Shown piece by piece: positions 44,376-55,081 of a stretch of DNA of 64,000 nucleotides. Numbering within the stretch: the first letter of the stretch is position 1; each line of letters opens with the position of its first letter. The position numbers and the translations under genes are program-made. The notes below the pieces were generated by a model. The model did not search any database. It was not told where the DNA came from and worked only from the letters and a program-made list of their open reading frames with translations. Source of the DNA: Prorocentrum cordatum (taxonomy: Eukaryota; Sar; Dinophyceae; Prorocentrales; Prorocentraceae); NCBI GenBank assembly GCA_963575745.1, contig CAUYUJ010022392.1:365676-429675 (forward strand), written 5' to 3'.

Positions 44376-45050
44376 CGACAACAAACAACAACAAATAACA
44401 ACAACAAAAACAAACAACAACAACACGAATCCGCACCGCGGAATCTCACTTCAGCCACGCACCCAGGGACAACGAATGACCGTTCGGCCCCCTCACTCTG
44501 ATATGTATATATGTGTATGTGTTTGTATGGTTATGTATCTACATCTATATGTACATATAGGTATACATGTACACTGATAAATACATATGGGCAGGTAAAT
44601 TGATATGTGTGCACGTATGCATACGTACATATACATGTACCTATACTGTTCGTGCAGTCTTGACAATGTGGCATCCAGAGGTATCAACAAAACCGAAAAC
44701 GAGAGAGGGGGTAACGAGCTAGGTGCGCTCGCGTCATACCTGACGTCCTACCCCTCCCTCCCATCCCTTACCATGGCGTAGATCTCCTCTCTAATCGCAC
44801 AATCGGATGTCGTAGCATGGCGTATCATTATATGGCATAGCATGATGTTAAATATCAACGCGTAGCATAACATAGCATGGCGTGGCGACGCCCCAACGTG
44901 GGGGGGTTTTGCGGCCCAAAAAATGAACGAATCGACACGCCGAGTGTGTAATCACTTCCGATGGTTTTTTAGGGAGGCCATTTTCTAGATCTTTGGGCCT
45001 ATTTGGAAGGACCGATAACCATGCCGTGGCATGGCACTGGAAATGATGAC
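44376..45050. other. AAC-rich, TAT-rich and GCATA-type low-complexity sequence
   Basis: aac repeats at 44380-44432, TATG/TGTA words at 44500-44640, and pentamer-like gcatggcgtatc/gtagcataac words at 44815-44885. No gene. Confidence 0.5.
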
Positions 45051-45052
45051 GC

Positions 45053-45150
45053 CAGCGCTGCAGCGGGAGCACGATTCGGGACGAGCGGAAGCTCGGAAAT
45101 GATTCCAGCGCTGCAGCGGGAGCACGATTCGGAACGAGCGGACGCGTGGA
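45053..45150 (+). repeat. 53-bp tandem duplication
   Basis: cagcgctgcagcgggagcac followed by gattcgg begins at 45053 and again at 45106. Confidence 0.85.
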
Positions 45151-45314
45151 GATGAGGCCAGCAATAGGGGAACAACATTTTGAACAAAATACCAAAGCGA
45201 ACACCCATATCCTGGGAATCCTTTGTAAAACAGAACGTATGCGGAGGGGGGCCGGATATCTTCCGGACGTCATGAGAAGAGAGACGAGAGTAGTATTCAT
45301 ATTTTGTAATTGTC

Positions 45315-45465
45315 GAACGTGAGAGAGAGAGAGAGAGAGGCAGAGGGAGAGGGAAAGAGAGGCAGAAAGAGAAAGAGAGAGAGAGGGAGAGGGAGAGGGA
45401 GAGATAGAGAGAGATAGAGAACAAAAAAAAAAAGGGAGAGCGAGAGAGAGAGAGAGAGCAACAAA
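45315..45465. repeat. (GA)n microsatellite
   Basis: GA dinucleotides with GGGA and an A run near 45424. Confidence 0.93.
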
Positions 45466-46022
45466 AAAACACAACAAGCAGGAATAACACAGGAGCGCCA
45501 CAGACTCGGCGATCCTGCGAGGCCGCTGGGGGATCCTCACTGGTTGGGACCCTGGAAAATCGGTCGGGGGGGGGAGGTGAGCCCAAATCCGCTCAAAATC
45601 TGCTCCCGATTCCGCCTGGGGTCCATCCGATGCAACTTTTCGCCCTGGATCCGTTTCTTCCAATGCCAGGCCAACGGCGATGTTGCTTGAACGGTGATGT
45701 TGGGAACCAAAGTGTGGGAGATCACAAGCCACATGTTCCTACATGTCCAATCTGCGGATGGATCGAGCGAACACGACACAGCGAATGGTAGGAACGCGCG
45801 AGCCACGCGTTCCCACAATACCGAAATCTACATCGCCGTTGCCATCGCCGTTAGCCCGTCTAGGGTTCTTACGGTGGGCCCGAAAACGGCCATAGGGGAC
45901 CGAAAGAGGTCAAAACCTTATCGAACCCAGCACCTTGATCCTCACCACCCTCACAGACTCCCCCCCCCCTCCCTGGACCCCCGACGTCATTAGAGACCTC
46001 CTAGATGGAGTCCGAGTAGATT

Positions 46023-46192
46023 GGGTCGGAGGATCTCGCCGCATCGCCGATACATCGGCGATGCACCGGCGATGCATAGGCGATGCAGTGGCGACGTCGG
46101 CGATGCATCTGCGACGTCGACGTGAAGCACATAGGGCCTCACATCGAGCTGAGTCGGCGATGCATCGGCGATGCGGCGCGATCCTCCGACCC
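46023..46192. repeat. 29-bp inverted repeat enclosing GGCGATGCA repeats
   Basis: Arms at 46023-46051 (gggtcggaggatctcgcc...) and 46164-46192 match as reverse complements at 28 of 29 positions. Between them lie short tandem words of the form tcggcgatgcat. The whole can fold into one long hairpin. Confidence 0.75.
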
Positions 46193-46229
46193 CATCTTGC
46201 TCCGACCCCATCTGAAGGCTTAGAATCAT

Positions 46230-46370
46230 GATTTTAGCAGCACGTCGACCCGCAGAGGTCTCGACCCATTCCCTGGGACTGGTTTTTCATTCTGAGTCGT
46301 GGTTTGACGGCCCCAAGGCCCAGTAAGGGACCCCAGAAGCTGAAAATAACGAAACACCTTCAGTCATGAT
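46230..46370 (+). repeat. Dispersed repeat family D, copy 2
   Basis: Shares catgatttt, cgtcgacccgcagaggtctc, ctgagtcgtg and gaaaataacgaaa blocks with the other D copies. Confidence 0.65.
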
Positions 46371-46514
46371 TTCTCCTAGCCATCATGCAGTGTAGGGTCC
46401 TGGTTTTGAATCAGCAGCGCCACGCGTCTCCTCCTTCCTTCACTCCTGGTGCCCTCCACCCTCCTCCGATCCCTGTCATCCCTGCCGCTGCTTCCGAATA
46501 TCACCAATTTCGGC

Positions 46515-46532
46515 ACACACACACACACACAC
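46515..46532. repeat. (AC)n microsatellite
   Basis: Nine AC units. Confidence 0.9.
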
Positions 46533-46549
46533 CCCTCACACGTTTCTTG

Positions 46550-47300
46550 GCCTCTTAGGGAGCTCGAACGAATGCCCCATTGGGAGTGTCCCATGCGTCT
46601 CCCCGCCCCGTGTCAGCGCACCCCTCACACGTCTCGTGCCCACGTAGGGAGCTGCACCGAAGGGCCCCAGTGGGAGGGTCCACATGCGTCTCCCCGCCCC
46701 ATTTTCAGCACACCCCTTATACATTCCATGGCCCCCTCAGGAACTCCACTGAAGGCCCCCACGGGAGGGTCCACATGCGTCTCCCCGCCCCATTTCGGCA
46801 CACCCCTCATACGCTTCGTGCCCTCATAGGGAGCTCCACCGAAGGCCCCAGTGGGAGGGTACACATGCGTCTCCCCACCCAGTATACTGCGTTGCGTGGC
46901 CCCCGCGCGGAGCTCCACCAAAGGCTCCAATGGCCGCGGGCGCACGCGTCTCCCCCTTCCAGTACAGCGCCTCGTAGCCCCATATGGAGGTCCACCGAAC
47001 CCCCCAGTGGCCGCGGCCACATGTTCTTCCCTACCCAGTACAGCGCCTCGTGGCCCATCATCGGCGCGGTCGTGTGCACCGAAGGCTTCATGGGCAACAC
47101 TCGCATGCGGACCCCCCAGGCCCTTTTCGGCGCACCCGCCCCCCCACGCTACGTGGTCACAGAAGGAGCTCCACACAAGGCCCCACTGGCACAGTTCGCA
47201 TGCACTCCCCACCACTTCCACCACCACTACGGCGCACCCCTCACGCGTTTGCGTAGCCCCAGAAAGGGGGTTCCGCCGAAGGCGGTGACCACAACGCGGC
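46550..47300 (+). repeat. ~80-90-bp tandem array I
   Basis: About nine units, each with gggagctccaccgaaggc, a cagtggg or cagtggcc word, catgcgtctccccgccc and an end such as tacagcgcctcgtggcc. Some unit lengths are multiples of three, so frames persist over several units; no gene is supported. Confidence 0.88.
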
Positions 47301-47329
47301 ATTAACAACTGCATACCCAGACATGCGAC

Positions 47330-47465
47330 GTCCTGATTTTTGCAGGACAGCGTCCCCGGAAGTCCAGACCCTTTCCTTGGGGCCAATTTTTCATCCCAAG
47401 TCGTTTCTCGATGCTCCCGGGGCCCGGCGAGGGCCCCCAGGGGCCGAAACGGATGAAAAACCTGC
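47330..47465 (+). repeat. Dispersed repeat family D, copy 3
   Basis: cgtcctgatttttgcagg, ccagaccctttccttggg and gccgaaacggatgaaaaacc blocks. Confidence 0.65.
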
Positions 47466-47609
47466 CACCCTGATCTTTGTCTGGGCGTCAATGTTTTAGA
47501 TCGACGCGATCACATACCGGCCGGGCACGGCTGGGCCCTCCGCCGGGACCGCTCCGTGACCCGAAGGGGGCCCGGGCCCCCCTCGGCGGCGCGCAAAAGG
47601 GGGCAGGGG

Positions 47610-47720
47610 GAGGGGGGAAGGCTTCTTAGAAGCACCCTGCTTCTTAGAAGGCCTCGGCCTCACGTCTACAGAGAAGGCCCGCGCCTTTTTTTTGCCAGCG
47701 CACTTTTGGGAGAAGGAGGA
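47610..47720. repeat. CTTCTTAGAAG cluster
   Basis: gcttcttagaagcaccctgc and ttcttagaaggcc palindromic words; related to 29130-29310. Confidence 0.5.
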
Positions 47721-47879
47721 GGAAAGCAGAGGGGACGAAGCGGACAGGACCGATATCCTCTGCTGTCAGCTCTGGATGCGAGCCCAACCGGCGTAAAAAC
47801 TGTTAACGAGTCTGGCGGAGCGGGATGATGACGGAGCGGGGGTGCTGCTAAGCAGCCTTCCCCCCAGACCCCCGACGTA

Positions 47880-48040
47880 ATGATTTTTTCATTACGTCGA
47901 CCCCCAGAGGTCCCGACCCTTTCCCCATGACCGGCTTTGCGTCCTGAGTCGTTTTTTGACGCTCCCGAGGCCCGGAGAGGGCCGCCGGGGCCGAAAATTA
48001 GGAAAAACCTCCCGTCGTGATTTTTTCATTGCTCGAGGGG
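47880..48040 (+). repeat. Dispersed repeat family D, copy 4
   Basis: Opens with a small hairpin (cgtaatgattttttcattacg) and contains gaggtcccgaccctttcccc and gagtcgttttttgacgctcc. Confidence 0.7.
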
Positions 48041-48284
48041 GTCTGGGCCCCCTCCCCCCCATCACCCCCCTCCTGCGCGTTGCCGCGGCCCCCCGCGGCG
48101 GGCGCCTGCCCGCGCCGCCCTGCGGCGCGGCCTCCGAAGACCGCCAAGAGGTACTCCGCCGGTCCGCCGGCCCCCGGGCTCGGCGGGCGCGGGCCGGCCC
48201 GCCGGCCCGGCGCCGCCCGGCCGGCCCGGCGCCGCCGCGGGCCTCGGCGGGCGGGGCCAGGAGGGGCCCGGAGGGCCGACGCTC

Positions 48285-48500
48285 CCCCCCAAAAATTCTG
48301 GGGCGGCAGGATTTGGGTTCTTTTCGGCGACGCCCCCCCCCAAAAAAATTTTGGGGCGGCGGGATCTGGGCTCTTTTCGGCCTCCGGGGGCCCTCGCCGC
48401 GCCTCGAGGCAGAGCCGACGCCCCCCCCCCCCCCAAAAAAAATTTTGGGGCGGCGGGATTTGGGTTCTCTTCGGCCTCTGGGGGCCCTCGCCGCGCCTCG
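48285..48500 (+). repeat. GC-rich tandem repeat, three copies
   Basis: ttttggggcggcgggat followed by ttttcggcc recurs three times, with C runs of up to 16 bases between copies. Flanking 48050-48280 is extremely GC-rich and shows long but featureless open frames on both strands. Confidence 0.8.
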
Positions 48501-48764
48501 AGGCGGAGCCCCGAGAGGCCCCCCCGCGAGAAGCACCCGAGAGGTACCCCTCCGCCAGCAAAGTGAGGAAGTGTGGAGAACCCCCCAGAAGTCCTTCCGA
48601 TGCCCCCGCGAAGACCCGAGAGGCTCCCAAGAGGCCCTCAGGAGGCACGACGATGTCGACAAGACGACTCGGGGCGAAAAACACCGGCCCCGGAGAGGTG
48701 GCCCAGACCGCCGGGGCCCGCGCACCAACAACAAAAACATCGGAGCGCCCAGACGTCTGGGGGC

Positions 48765-48838
48765 CGAGGGCGGGCCAAAGGCGGCCGAGCATTTTTGGGG
48801 TCCGAGGGCGGGCCAAAGGCGGCCGAGCATTTTTGCTA
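48765..48838 (+). repeat. 38-bp tandem duplication
   Basis: gagggcgggccaaaggcggc then cgagcattttt, twice in succession. Confidence 0.9.
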
Positions 48839-49089
48839 GGTCTTCGAACGTCTCCCTGATTTTCGGGCGCTGCTTCCTCGGGGGGGCGACAAAAATGGGT
48901 GGGGTGCACCTCTCGTGCCCCTCTTGGGCCCCCCCAGAGGGCCCCTTCCGGGCCCCTGAGGTGCACTTTGCTTCAACCCCCTGTTATCCCCTCCCCATTT
49001 CGCAACGCCCGAGATATTGTTCTCAACCATCCTCAGGTGTCCGGTCCTCGTTGTGAAAAGACAGCGCCCCAACTTCCTTCCTTCCTCCT

Positions 49090-49475
49090 CCACCGAAGGT
49101 TGCAGAGGGAGCGTTCGCAGGCATCGGCGCCACCCAGGCAGAAGCATAGGGAGCCCCACTGGAGGCCCCAGAGGGAGCGTTCGCATGCGTCCGCGCCACC
49201 TGGTACAGCGCTTCGTGGTGTCCGCGGCCCTCCCCCACCTAATACAACGCTTCGTGGCCCCATCTGGAGCTCCACCGAAGGCCCCAGTGGCCGAGGCCGC
49301 ATGCGCCCCCCCGCCCAATACAGCGCTTCGTGGCCCGACAGGGAGCTCCACCGATGACCCCAATGGCCGCGGCCGCATGCTTCTCCCCCACCCGTTACAG
49401 GACAACCCTCACGCGCCTCGTGGCCCTCGTAGGGAGCTCCGCCGAAAGCGACACCCACAGCGCGGTACTCACAAC
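49090..49475 (+). repeat. ~80-bp tandem array II
   Basis: About five units related to array I (ggagctccaccgaaggcccc, cgcatgcg, tacagcgcttcgtggcc). A 1.5-unit fragment of the same family lies at about 53325-53455 (ggagctccctattggc, ccttcggtggagctcc) in reverse orientation. Confidence 0.85.
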
Positions 49476-50115
49476 TGCATCTGGCTGGGTGCTTCGCCAG
49501 GAGTTGCTGTTTTTTTGCTATTTCCTGGCAGCGGTCGCCACCCGCAGTCGGGGCCGGGCCGTGGTCACGCTGAAGGGTGGGGTGGAGCACGTCGGGGCAG
49601 GGGTGCGCTGCGATCACCAGAGCCTGCGCGCGAGCACAAGCACGTGGGGTGGGGGGCCTGGCCCTCCCCCCCTCTTCGTGCGATCGCCACCATTACCCCG
49701 GGGGGCGGGGGGGGGGAGGGGGCTTGGCCCGGGGAAAGAGAGCTAGGCGCCAGAAGACAAGCGAAAACAAAAAGCCCCCTCGGACCTCGATCTAAATCCT
49801 TGACTATAGAACTCGCCCTCCCCTTGGCGTCGCCCGCCGTGGAGACCCGCCCTCCCCTTGGCGTCGCCGGCCGTGCACTTGTCGCTGCTCTGCTGCGTCT
49901 TGGGCGGTCCAGCGGAGTGCTCCCCCCGAGCGGGCCCCAACCAGCCCCTCCCTCCCCCCAGGCGGGCCTCAGCGAGAAGCGGCCGTCGCCGTTATTCGCA
50001 CGCCGGGCGTGTTCGCCCGACTGCGGGCCCCTAGGATCTCGATCCGGCTCGAGAGACGTGGCGGAGAGTTGGGGCGGACAAAACTCCCGCCATGATCTCT
50101 CACGACGTCGTGCTT
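49476..50115. other. No gene seen
   Basis: GC-rich, with G runs near 49700; no recognised gene. Confidence 0.4.
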
Positions 50116-50129
50116 ACAGGAGGAAAAAA

Positions 50130-50250
50130 CCGGAAGAGGAGGAGGAGGAGGAGGAGGAGGAGGAGGAGGAGGAGGAGGAGGAGGAGGAGGAGGAGGAGGA
50201 GGAGGAGGGGGAGGGGAGGAGGAGGGGGAGGAGGAGGAGGAGGAGGGGCC
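50130..50250. repeat. (GGA)n microsatellite
   Basis: About 25 GGA triplets, then GGGGGA variants. Confidence 0.95.
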
Positions 50251-50454
50251 TCAAAAGTCGGTGATGACGTTCGGTCCATAGTCTTGCTGCTGCCCCCCGC
50301 TGCGGGCGCCACTCCTGCCTACCTAAATATAAACGTTCGGAGGTCCGCACGGGCCTCTCCCTGGCGCGCGAGGACTGCGCCAGAGGGGGTCCAACGTTTG
50401 TCTGAGGAGACCGCGCGGAGCTCCGAATTTATATAATATAAATAAACAGATAAA

Positions 50455-50660
50455 TAAACACATCAGTACATCAACACATCAACACATACATACCTTACAT
50501 TACATCACATTACATTACATTACATCACATCACATCACATCACATTCCATTCCATTCCATTCCATTTTATTCCATTCCATTCCATTCTATTCCACTACAT
50601 TCCATTCCATTTCATTTCATTACATTTCATTCCATTCCATTCCATTCCATTCCATTACAT
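50455..50660. repeat. (CATTA)n / (CATTC)n pentamer repeat
   Basis: About 40 pentamers of ttaca, tcaca and ttcca type. Confidence 0.95.
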
Positions 50661-50795
50661 ACATACAGACAGGCAGCCATACAGACAGACAGACATACGT
50701 ACATAATACATACAGACACCCGTACATACATACATACAGACAGACATACATACACACATAATTACATACATACATACAAACATACATACATACAT

Positions 50796-50834
<39 letters not shown>

Positions 50835-51150
50835 TACACACATACATACATTACATACATACATGCATGCATGCATGCATGCATGCATACATACATACAT
50901 CCGTCCGTCCATCCATCTATCCATCCATCCATCCATCCATCCATACACACACATACAGACATAAAACACTACATCAATACATACATACATTCATTCATAC
51001 ATACATACATATATACATACATACACACATACACACATACACATACACACATACACACATACACACATACATATATATATATACATACATACATACATAC
51101 ATACATACATGCATGCATGCATGCATACATACATTAATACATACATGAAT
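50661..51150. repeat. Tetranucleotide patchwork (CATA, CAGA, CATG, CATC)
   Basis: Uninterrupted runs include CAGA at ~50798-50834, CATG at ~50863-50888, CCAT at ~50908-50943 and CATA at ~51080-51110. Tyr/Met/Cys/Val (minus) and Ile/His/Thr (plus) frames are artefacts. Confidence 0.96.
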
Positions 51151-51289
51151 AGATACCGCTCCCTTGGCCCCGGGTCCCACATCTCCCCGCGACATCTCGG
51201 GGACACTCCCGGCATCGCTCCCTCGGCCTTTCCGGAGAGCCTCCACAGCGCCCCAGGAGGGCCCAAGACGCCTCCCAGGAGCCCCCCCC

Positions 51290-51735
51290 AGAAAGCAGAC
51301 AAGCCAACAGAACCAGAAGAAGACTACCAGCACAGGCAGGACAGCAGAGAAACAGACCAGACAGAGAGCACAGAACAGCAGCAGACCAGCACAGCAGCAC
51401 CAGTCACCGACCCAGCTCAGAAAGCAGGGGCATGCCGGGAGCCAGGAAAAGAAGCAGGCCAGCCAGACAGACCCACCAGACAGAACAGGCAGCAGAACAG
51501 CAGCACAGACATCCAGCTCAGAATGCGGAAAAGGAAGACAGACAGAACAGGCCAGACCCACAGAACAGACAGAACAGCAGAGACAGAACAGGAAGGACAG
51601 CAAGACAGCAGACACAGGACAGAGCACAGACCCACAGAACAGAACGCAGCCACAGCAGACAGGCAGCCACAAGCCACACACAGCAGCCATCAAACACAGA
51701 CAGCAAGCAGAACACAGACAGAATAATCGAAAGAT
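51290..51735 (+). repeat. Degenerate ACAGA/CAGCAG repeat, T-depleted
   Basis: Shuffled words such as agacagaacagg and acagcagcacag. The plus strand has no T from 51525 to 51689 (165 bases). Confidence 0.8.
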
Positions 51736-51749
51736 GGTTCCTCCAAGAC

Positions 51750-51876
51750 GCTCCCAAGCAGCCCAAGTAAGCCTTCCGATGGCTCTCGAGGCTCCCAGAT
51801 GGCCTCCAAGAGATCCCAAGAGAGGTCCGAGAGGCGTCCCGGGACGGCCCGAAGAGGCCCAAATCGTAGATTGTCA

Positions 51877-51910
<34 letters not shown>

Positions 51911-52260
51911 TGGCTTCTCGCGTTTTCGAGCTTCCAATGATCAAAGAGCGCCGAAGATGCTCCCAAGACCGCCCCAAGACCACCCAAGAGACCCTCAGGA
52001 CGGCCCCAAGACGGGCCAAGAAGGCTCCAAGACTGCCGAAGAGGCGCCCAGGACAGCCCCAGACCACCCCAGAACATGCCCAAGATGGGCCCAACAGCGG
52101 GAACAGGAGGCTTCCAGAGACCTCCGAGAGGCATCCGGGACCACCCACAGGCCCCCAGCACACCCCCGATCCCTGAGAGGCCCCAAAAAGACCCCGACTA
52201 GGCTCCAAGAACAGCCCAAGAGAGCTTCGAGAGCCGCCCCGAGAGAGCCCAAGGAGGGTC
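51750..52260 (+). repeat. CCCAAGA-type degenerate repeat, block 6
   Basis: CCCAAGA units on both sides of a T run (25 bases at about 51878-51902). AT-rich spacers at 51865-51945 and 52262-52335 both contain cgttttc then cttccaa and resemble the spacers at 29.95 and 30.4 kb. Confidence 0.75.
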
Positions 52261-52469
52261 AAATCGTTGGTGTCCAATGGTTTTTGTTTCCAATGTTTTT
52301 CGCCTTCTCACGTTTTCTCGCTTCCAACCTTCGAAGATCGAGGATTTTGGAAAAAAGTGGATTTCCAGAATTCCATGTTTCTTTTCAAAGAGGAACTCCT
52401 ACTGAGAGATTCCACACATCCCCAGACATCTGACTGGTACCGCGCCTCCCGGCTTCCCAGGGGGCCCCC

Positions 52470-52630
52470 AAGACGCCCAAGGACAGCCCAAGACGACCCC
52501 AAGAAGCCCCCAGACCGTAAAGAACGGCCCGACACGCTCCCGCGCAGCCCGAGATACCCTTCCGACGGCTCTCCAGGCTTACAGGAGGCCTCCAGAACCC
52601 CCAGGGGGTCTGGAAGATCCCACACCCCTG
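52470..52630 (+). repeat. CCCAAGA-type degenerate repeat, block 7
   Basis: Shorter run including cccccaagacgcccaagg and gacgaccccaagaagcccc. Confidence 0.65.
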
Positions 52631-52639
52631 AGGGGCCCA

Positions 52640-53085
52640 GCTAACAAAACCCGCGAGGCACAAACAAAAAACAGAGCCGAATAGCGCCGAGGAGCTGGAA
52701 AAAACATGGAATCCTACAATTCCATTTTTTTTTCAAGTTTGGCCCCCGGTCTACTCTTGCACAACAGATCACAAATCAGACCCCCCTCAACAACTCTTTA
52801 CACCACGCCTCCCTACCCAAAACGCTCCAGGAGAAGTCATTTGAGGGGACCCAGAACATATATAATATATATATATAGATGTGTATCTCGTTGATCTTCC
52901 TCGAATCATGAACCTCACGAGGAAGAGCGACCAGGGCCCCTCTCCCTCCCCCCACTCCCCGGTCTATCCTCATACTACTTCTGATAAAAATACTAATACT
53001 CACTTTCCACACGCAGACTCATACTACCCTCATCATCATACTTCCCTACGCCTCCTCCTTCCTACTCATACCCCTACTCACCCGT
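52640..53085. other. No gene seen; short (TA)n
   Basis: TA run at about 52858-52878. No coding signal. Confidence 0.4.
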
Positions 53086-53087
53086 CC

Positions 53088-53255
53088 CCCCTCCTCCTCA
53101 TCCTCCTCCTTCCTCATCCATTCTCCCACTCCTCCTCCTCCTCCTCCTCCTCCTCCTCCCGCCTTCTCCTCCCTCGTCCTCCTCCCTCTTCATCCTCCTT
53201 CCTCCTCCTCCCTCCTCCCTCCTCCTTCCTCCTCCTCCTCCTTCTCCACGATCCC
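53088..53255. repeat. TCC/CTC tract
   Basis: Interrupted CTC/TCC triplets. Confidence 0.93.
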
Positions 53256-53504
53256 ATGCCGGGGGAATTAGCCTGGCGAAGGAGCCAACCATATATGCAG
53301 TTGTGAGTTCCGTAGTTGTGTGGGTATCGTCTTCGGTGGAGCTCCCTATTGGCCACGAGGCGCTGTGCTGGGTAGGGAAGACGCACGCGGACTTTGCCAC
53401 TGGGGCCTTCGGTGGAGCTCCGTGCCACGAAGCGTGTGAGGGGGTGTGCCGAACAGGTTGACATGCGGAGGGCAGAGGCAAGTATGGGAGAAGGGAGGGG
53501 TGGG

Positions 53505-53724
53505 ATGATGATGATGCTGCTGATGATGATTATGATGTTGATGCTGATGATGCTGATGCTGATGATGATGATGCTGATGATGATGCCGATGATGCTGATG
53601 CTGATGATGCTGATGATGATGCTGATGATGCAAGATGATGATGATGATGCAGATGATGCTGATTATGCTGATGGTGATATTGATCATGCTGATGATGAGG
53701 ATGAGGATGATGATGATGAGGATA

Positions 53725-53770
<46 letters not shown>

Positions 53771-53856
53771 GGATGAGGATGATGATGATGATGATGATGA
53801 TTATGATGTTGATGAGGATGAGGATGAGGATGAGGATGAGGATGAGGATGAGGATG

Positions 53857-53939
<83 letters not shown>

Positions 53940-53942
53940 AAG
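53505..53942. repeat. (GAT)n microsatellite
   Basis: Over 400 bases of GAT/GCT/GAG triplets, the longest in the window; perfect GAT runs at the 3' end. Confidence 0.96.
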
Positions 53943-54032
53943 GTAGAGGAGGAAGAGGAGAAGGAGAGGAGGGAGGAGGAGGAGGAGGAGGAGGAGGAGG
54001 AGGAGGGGGAGGAGGAGGGGGAGGGGAAGAGG
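53943..54032. repeat. GGA/GAG tract
   Basis: Interrupted purine triplets following the GAT tract. Confidence 0.93.
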
Positions 54033-54114
54033 AGTCGAGACGCGGGGACTGTCTGTTCGAACCGAGGGCCCAACTCCACAGCATGGTTGGGACAAGCAAG
54101 CAGCGGAGTGACTA

Positions 54115-54272
54115 CCTACCAGACCACCCCAACCCAACCCGAAGACCCGAATTTCGGGTTGGGGGGGGTAAGGGTTCCACATGTGTTTTTTCGATGTTTC
54201 CCGACCCCCCCCACTGGAAATCGAGGGTAAATCGGAGCCTTCGGGTTGGGTTGGGGTGGTTTGGTGGGTGGT
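54115..54272. repeat. Inverted repeat next to the 87-bp array
   Basis: accaccccaacccaacccga at about 54121 faces its reverse complement (cttcgggttgggttggggtg) at about 54239. The arms are at least 22 bp, with a loop of about 95 bases that itself contains cgggttgggg. Confidence 0.75.
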
Positions 54273-54414
54273 GACGGAGGGCGCCAACAGGACGCCCACG
54301 CCGATCTTGGCCAGACCGGTCCCTGGCCCAGGACTGGGGCAAAAGTTAGGAATGCCTGGGGGGCTAGGTCTACAGTTAGGTCCAGCGTGGGTGCGATCAG
54401 GGTTGCTAATTTCG

Positions 54415-54800
54415 GGGTGCACCCTTGCACCGTTGCACCCTTAGCCGCTAAGGGTGCATCCCTGCACCCTTGCACCGTTGCACCGTTAGCCGCTAACGGT
54501 GCAGCCCTGCACCCTTGCACCCTTGCACCCTTAGCTAACGGTGCATCCCTGCACCCTTGCACCCTTGCACCGTTAGCCGCTAACGGTGCAGCCCTGCACC
54601 CTTGCACCCTTGCACCCTTAGCTAACGGTGCATCCCTGCACCCTTGCACCCTTGCACCGTTAGCCGCTAACGGTGCAGCCCTGCACCCTTGCACCCTTGC
54701 ACCCTTAGCTAACGGTGCATCCCTGCACCCTTGCACCCTTGCACCGTTAGCCGCTAACGGTGCAGCCCTGCACCCTTGCACCCTTGCACCCTTAGCCTCT
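54415..54800 (+). repeat. 87-bp palindrome-bearing array, open on both strands
   Basis: Built from gcaccctt octamers punctuated by accgttagccgctaacggt, a 19-base palindrome (9-bp arms). The palindrome core occurs at 54485, 54572, 54659 and 54746, exactly 87 bases apart. Because 87 is 29 codons, both strands stay open: plus as repeated APLANGASLHPCTL, minus as repeated KGARVQGCRAAPL. No start context, domain or flanking exon supports translation, so it is annotated as a repeat. Confidence 0.92.
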
Positions 54801-54861
54801 CTCTTTCTCATTCTAATGCTGAACTGTGCAGGGGTCTCGTGAGGATCCCGGGGATCCCAGA

Positions 54862-54910
54862 GGAGGAGGAGGAGGAGGAGGAGGAGGAGGAGGAGGAGGA
54901 GAAGGAGGAG
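54862..54910. repeat. (GGA)n microsatellite
   Basis: About 13 GGA triplets. Confidence 0.95.
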
Positions 54911-54970
54911 AAAGGAGACCCCCCCCCGTGCAAGCAAACATGCGCGGAGCACGCGCGGCGCGGGCGGAGG

Positions 54971-55036
54971 CGCGCTCCTGGGCCTCTCGGCGAGGCGGTT
55001 CCAGGGCCGCCAGGCCCCTTCTCCAGGGGGGTCCGT

Positions 55037-55081
<45 letters not shown>

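Noticed and set aside
47892-49056. Open frames of 280-366 codons on both strands in very GC-rich DNA.
   Set aside because: Both strands and several frames are open at once, the content is Pro/Arg/Gly-rich, and the section contains tandem GC repeats.
53394-54422. Long Asp-rich (plus) and Ile/His-rich (minus) open frames.
   Set aside because: They are translations of the GAT microsatellite.
54415-54800. Telomere-like repeat (GCACCCTT octamers).
   Set aside because: It is interior, mixed with palindromes, and not the TTTAGGG-type repeat usual for dinoflagellate telomeres.
54116-54952. A 278-codon minus-strand frame and a 198-codon plus-strand frame across the 87-bp array, as genes.
   Set aside because: Openness follows from a unit length of 29 codons; no start context, domain or exon partner. 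Kept as a finding but not as a gene.
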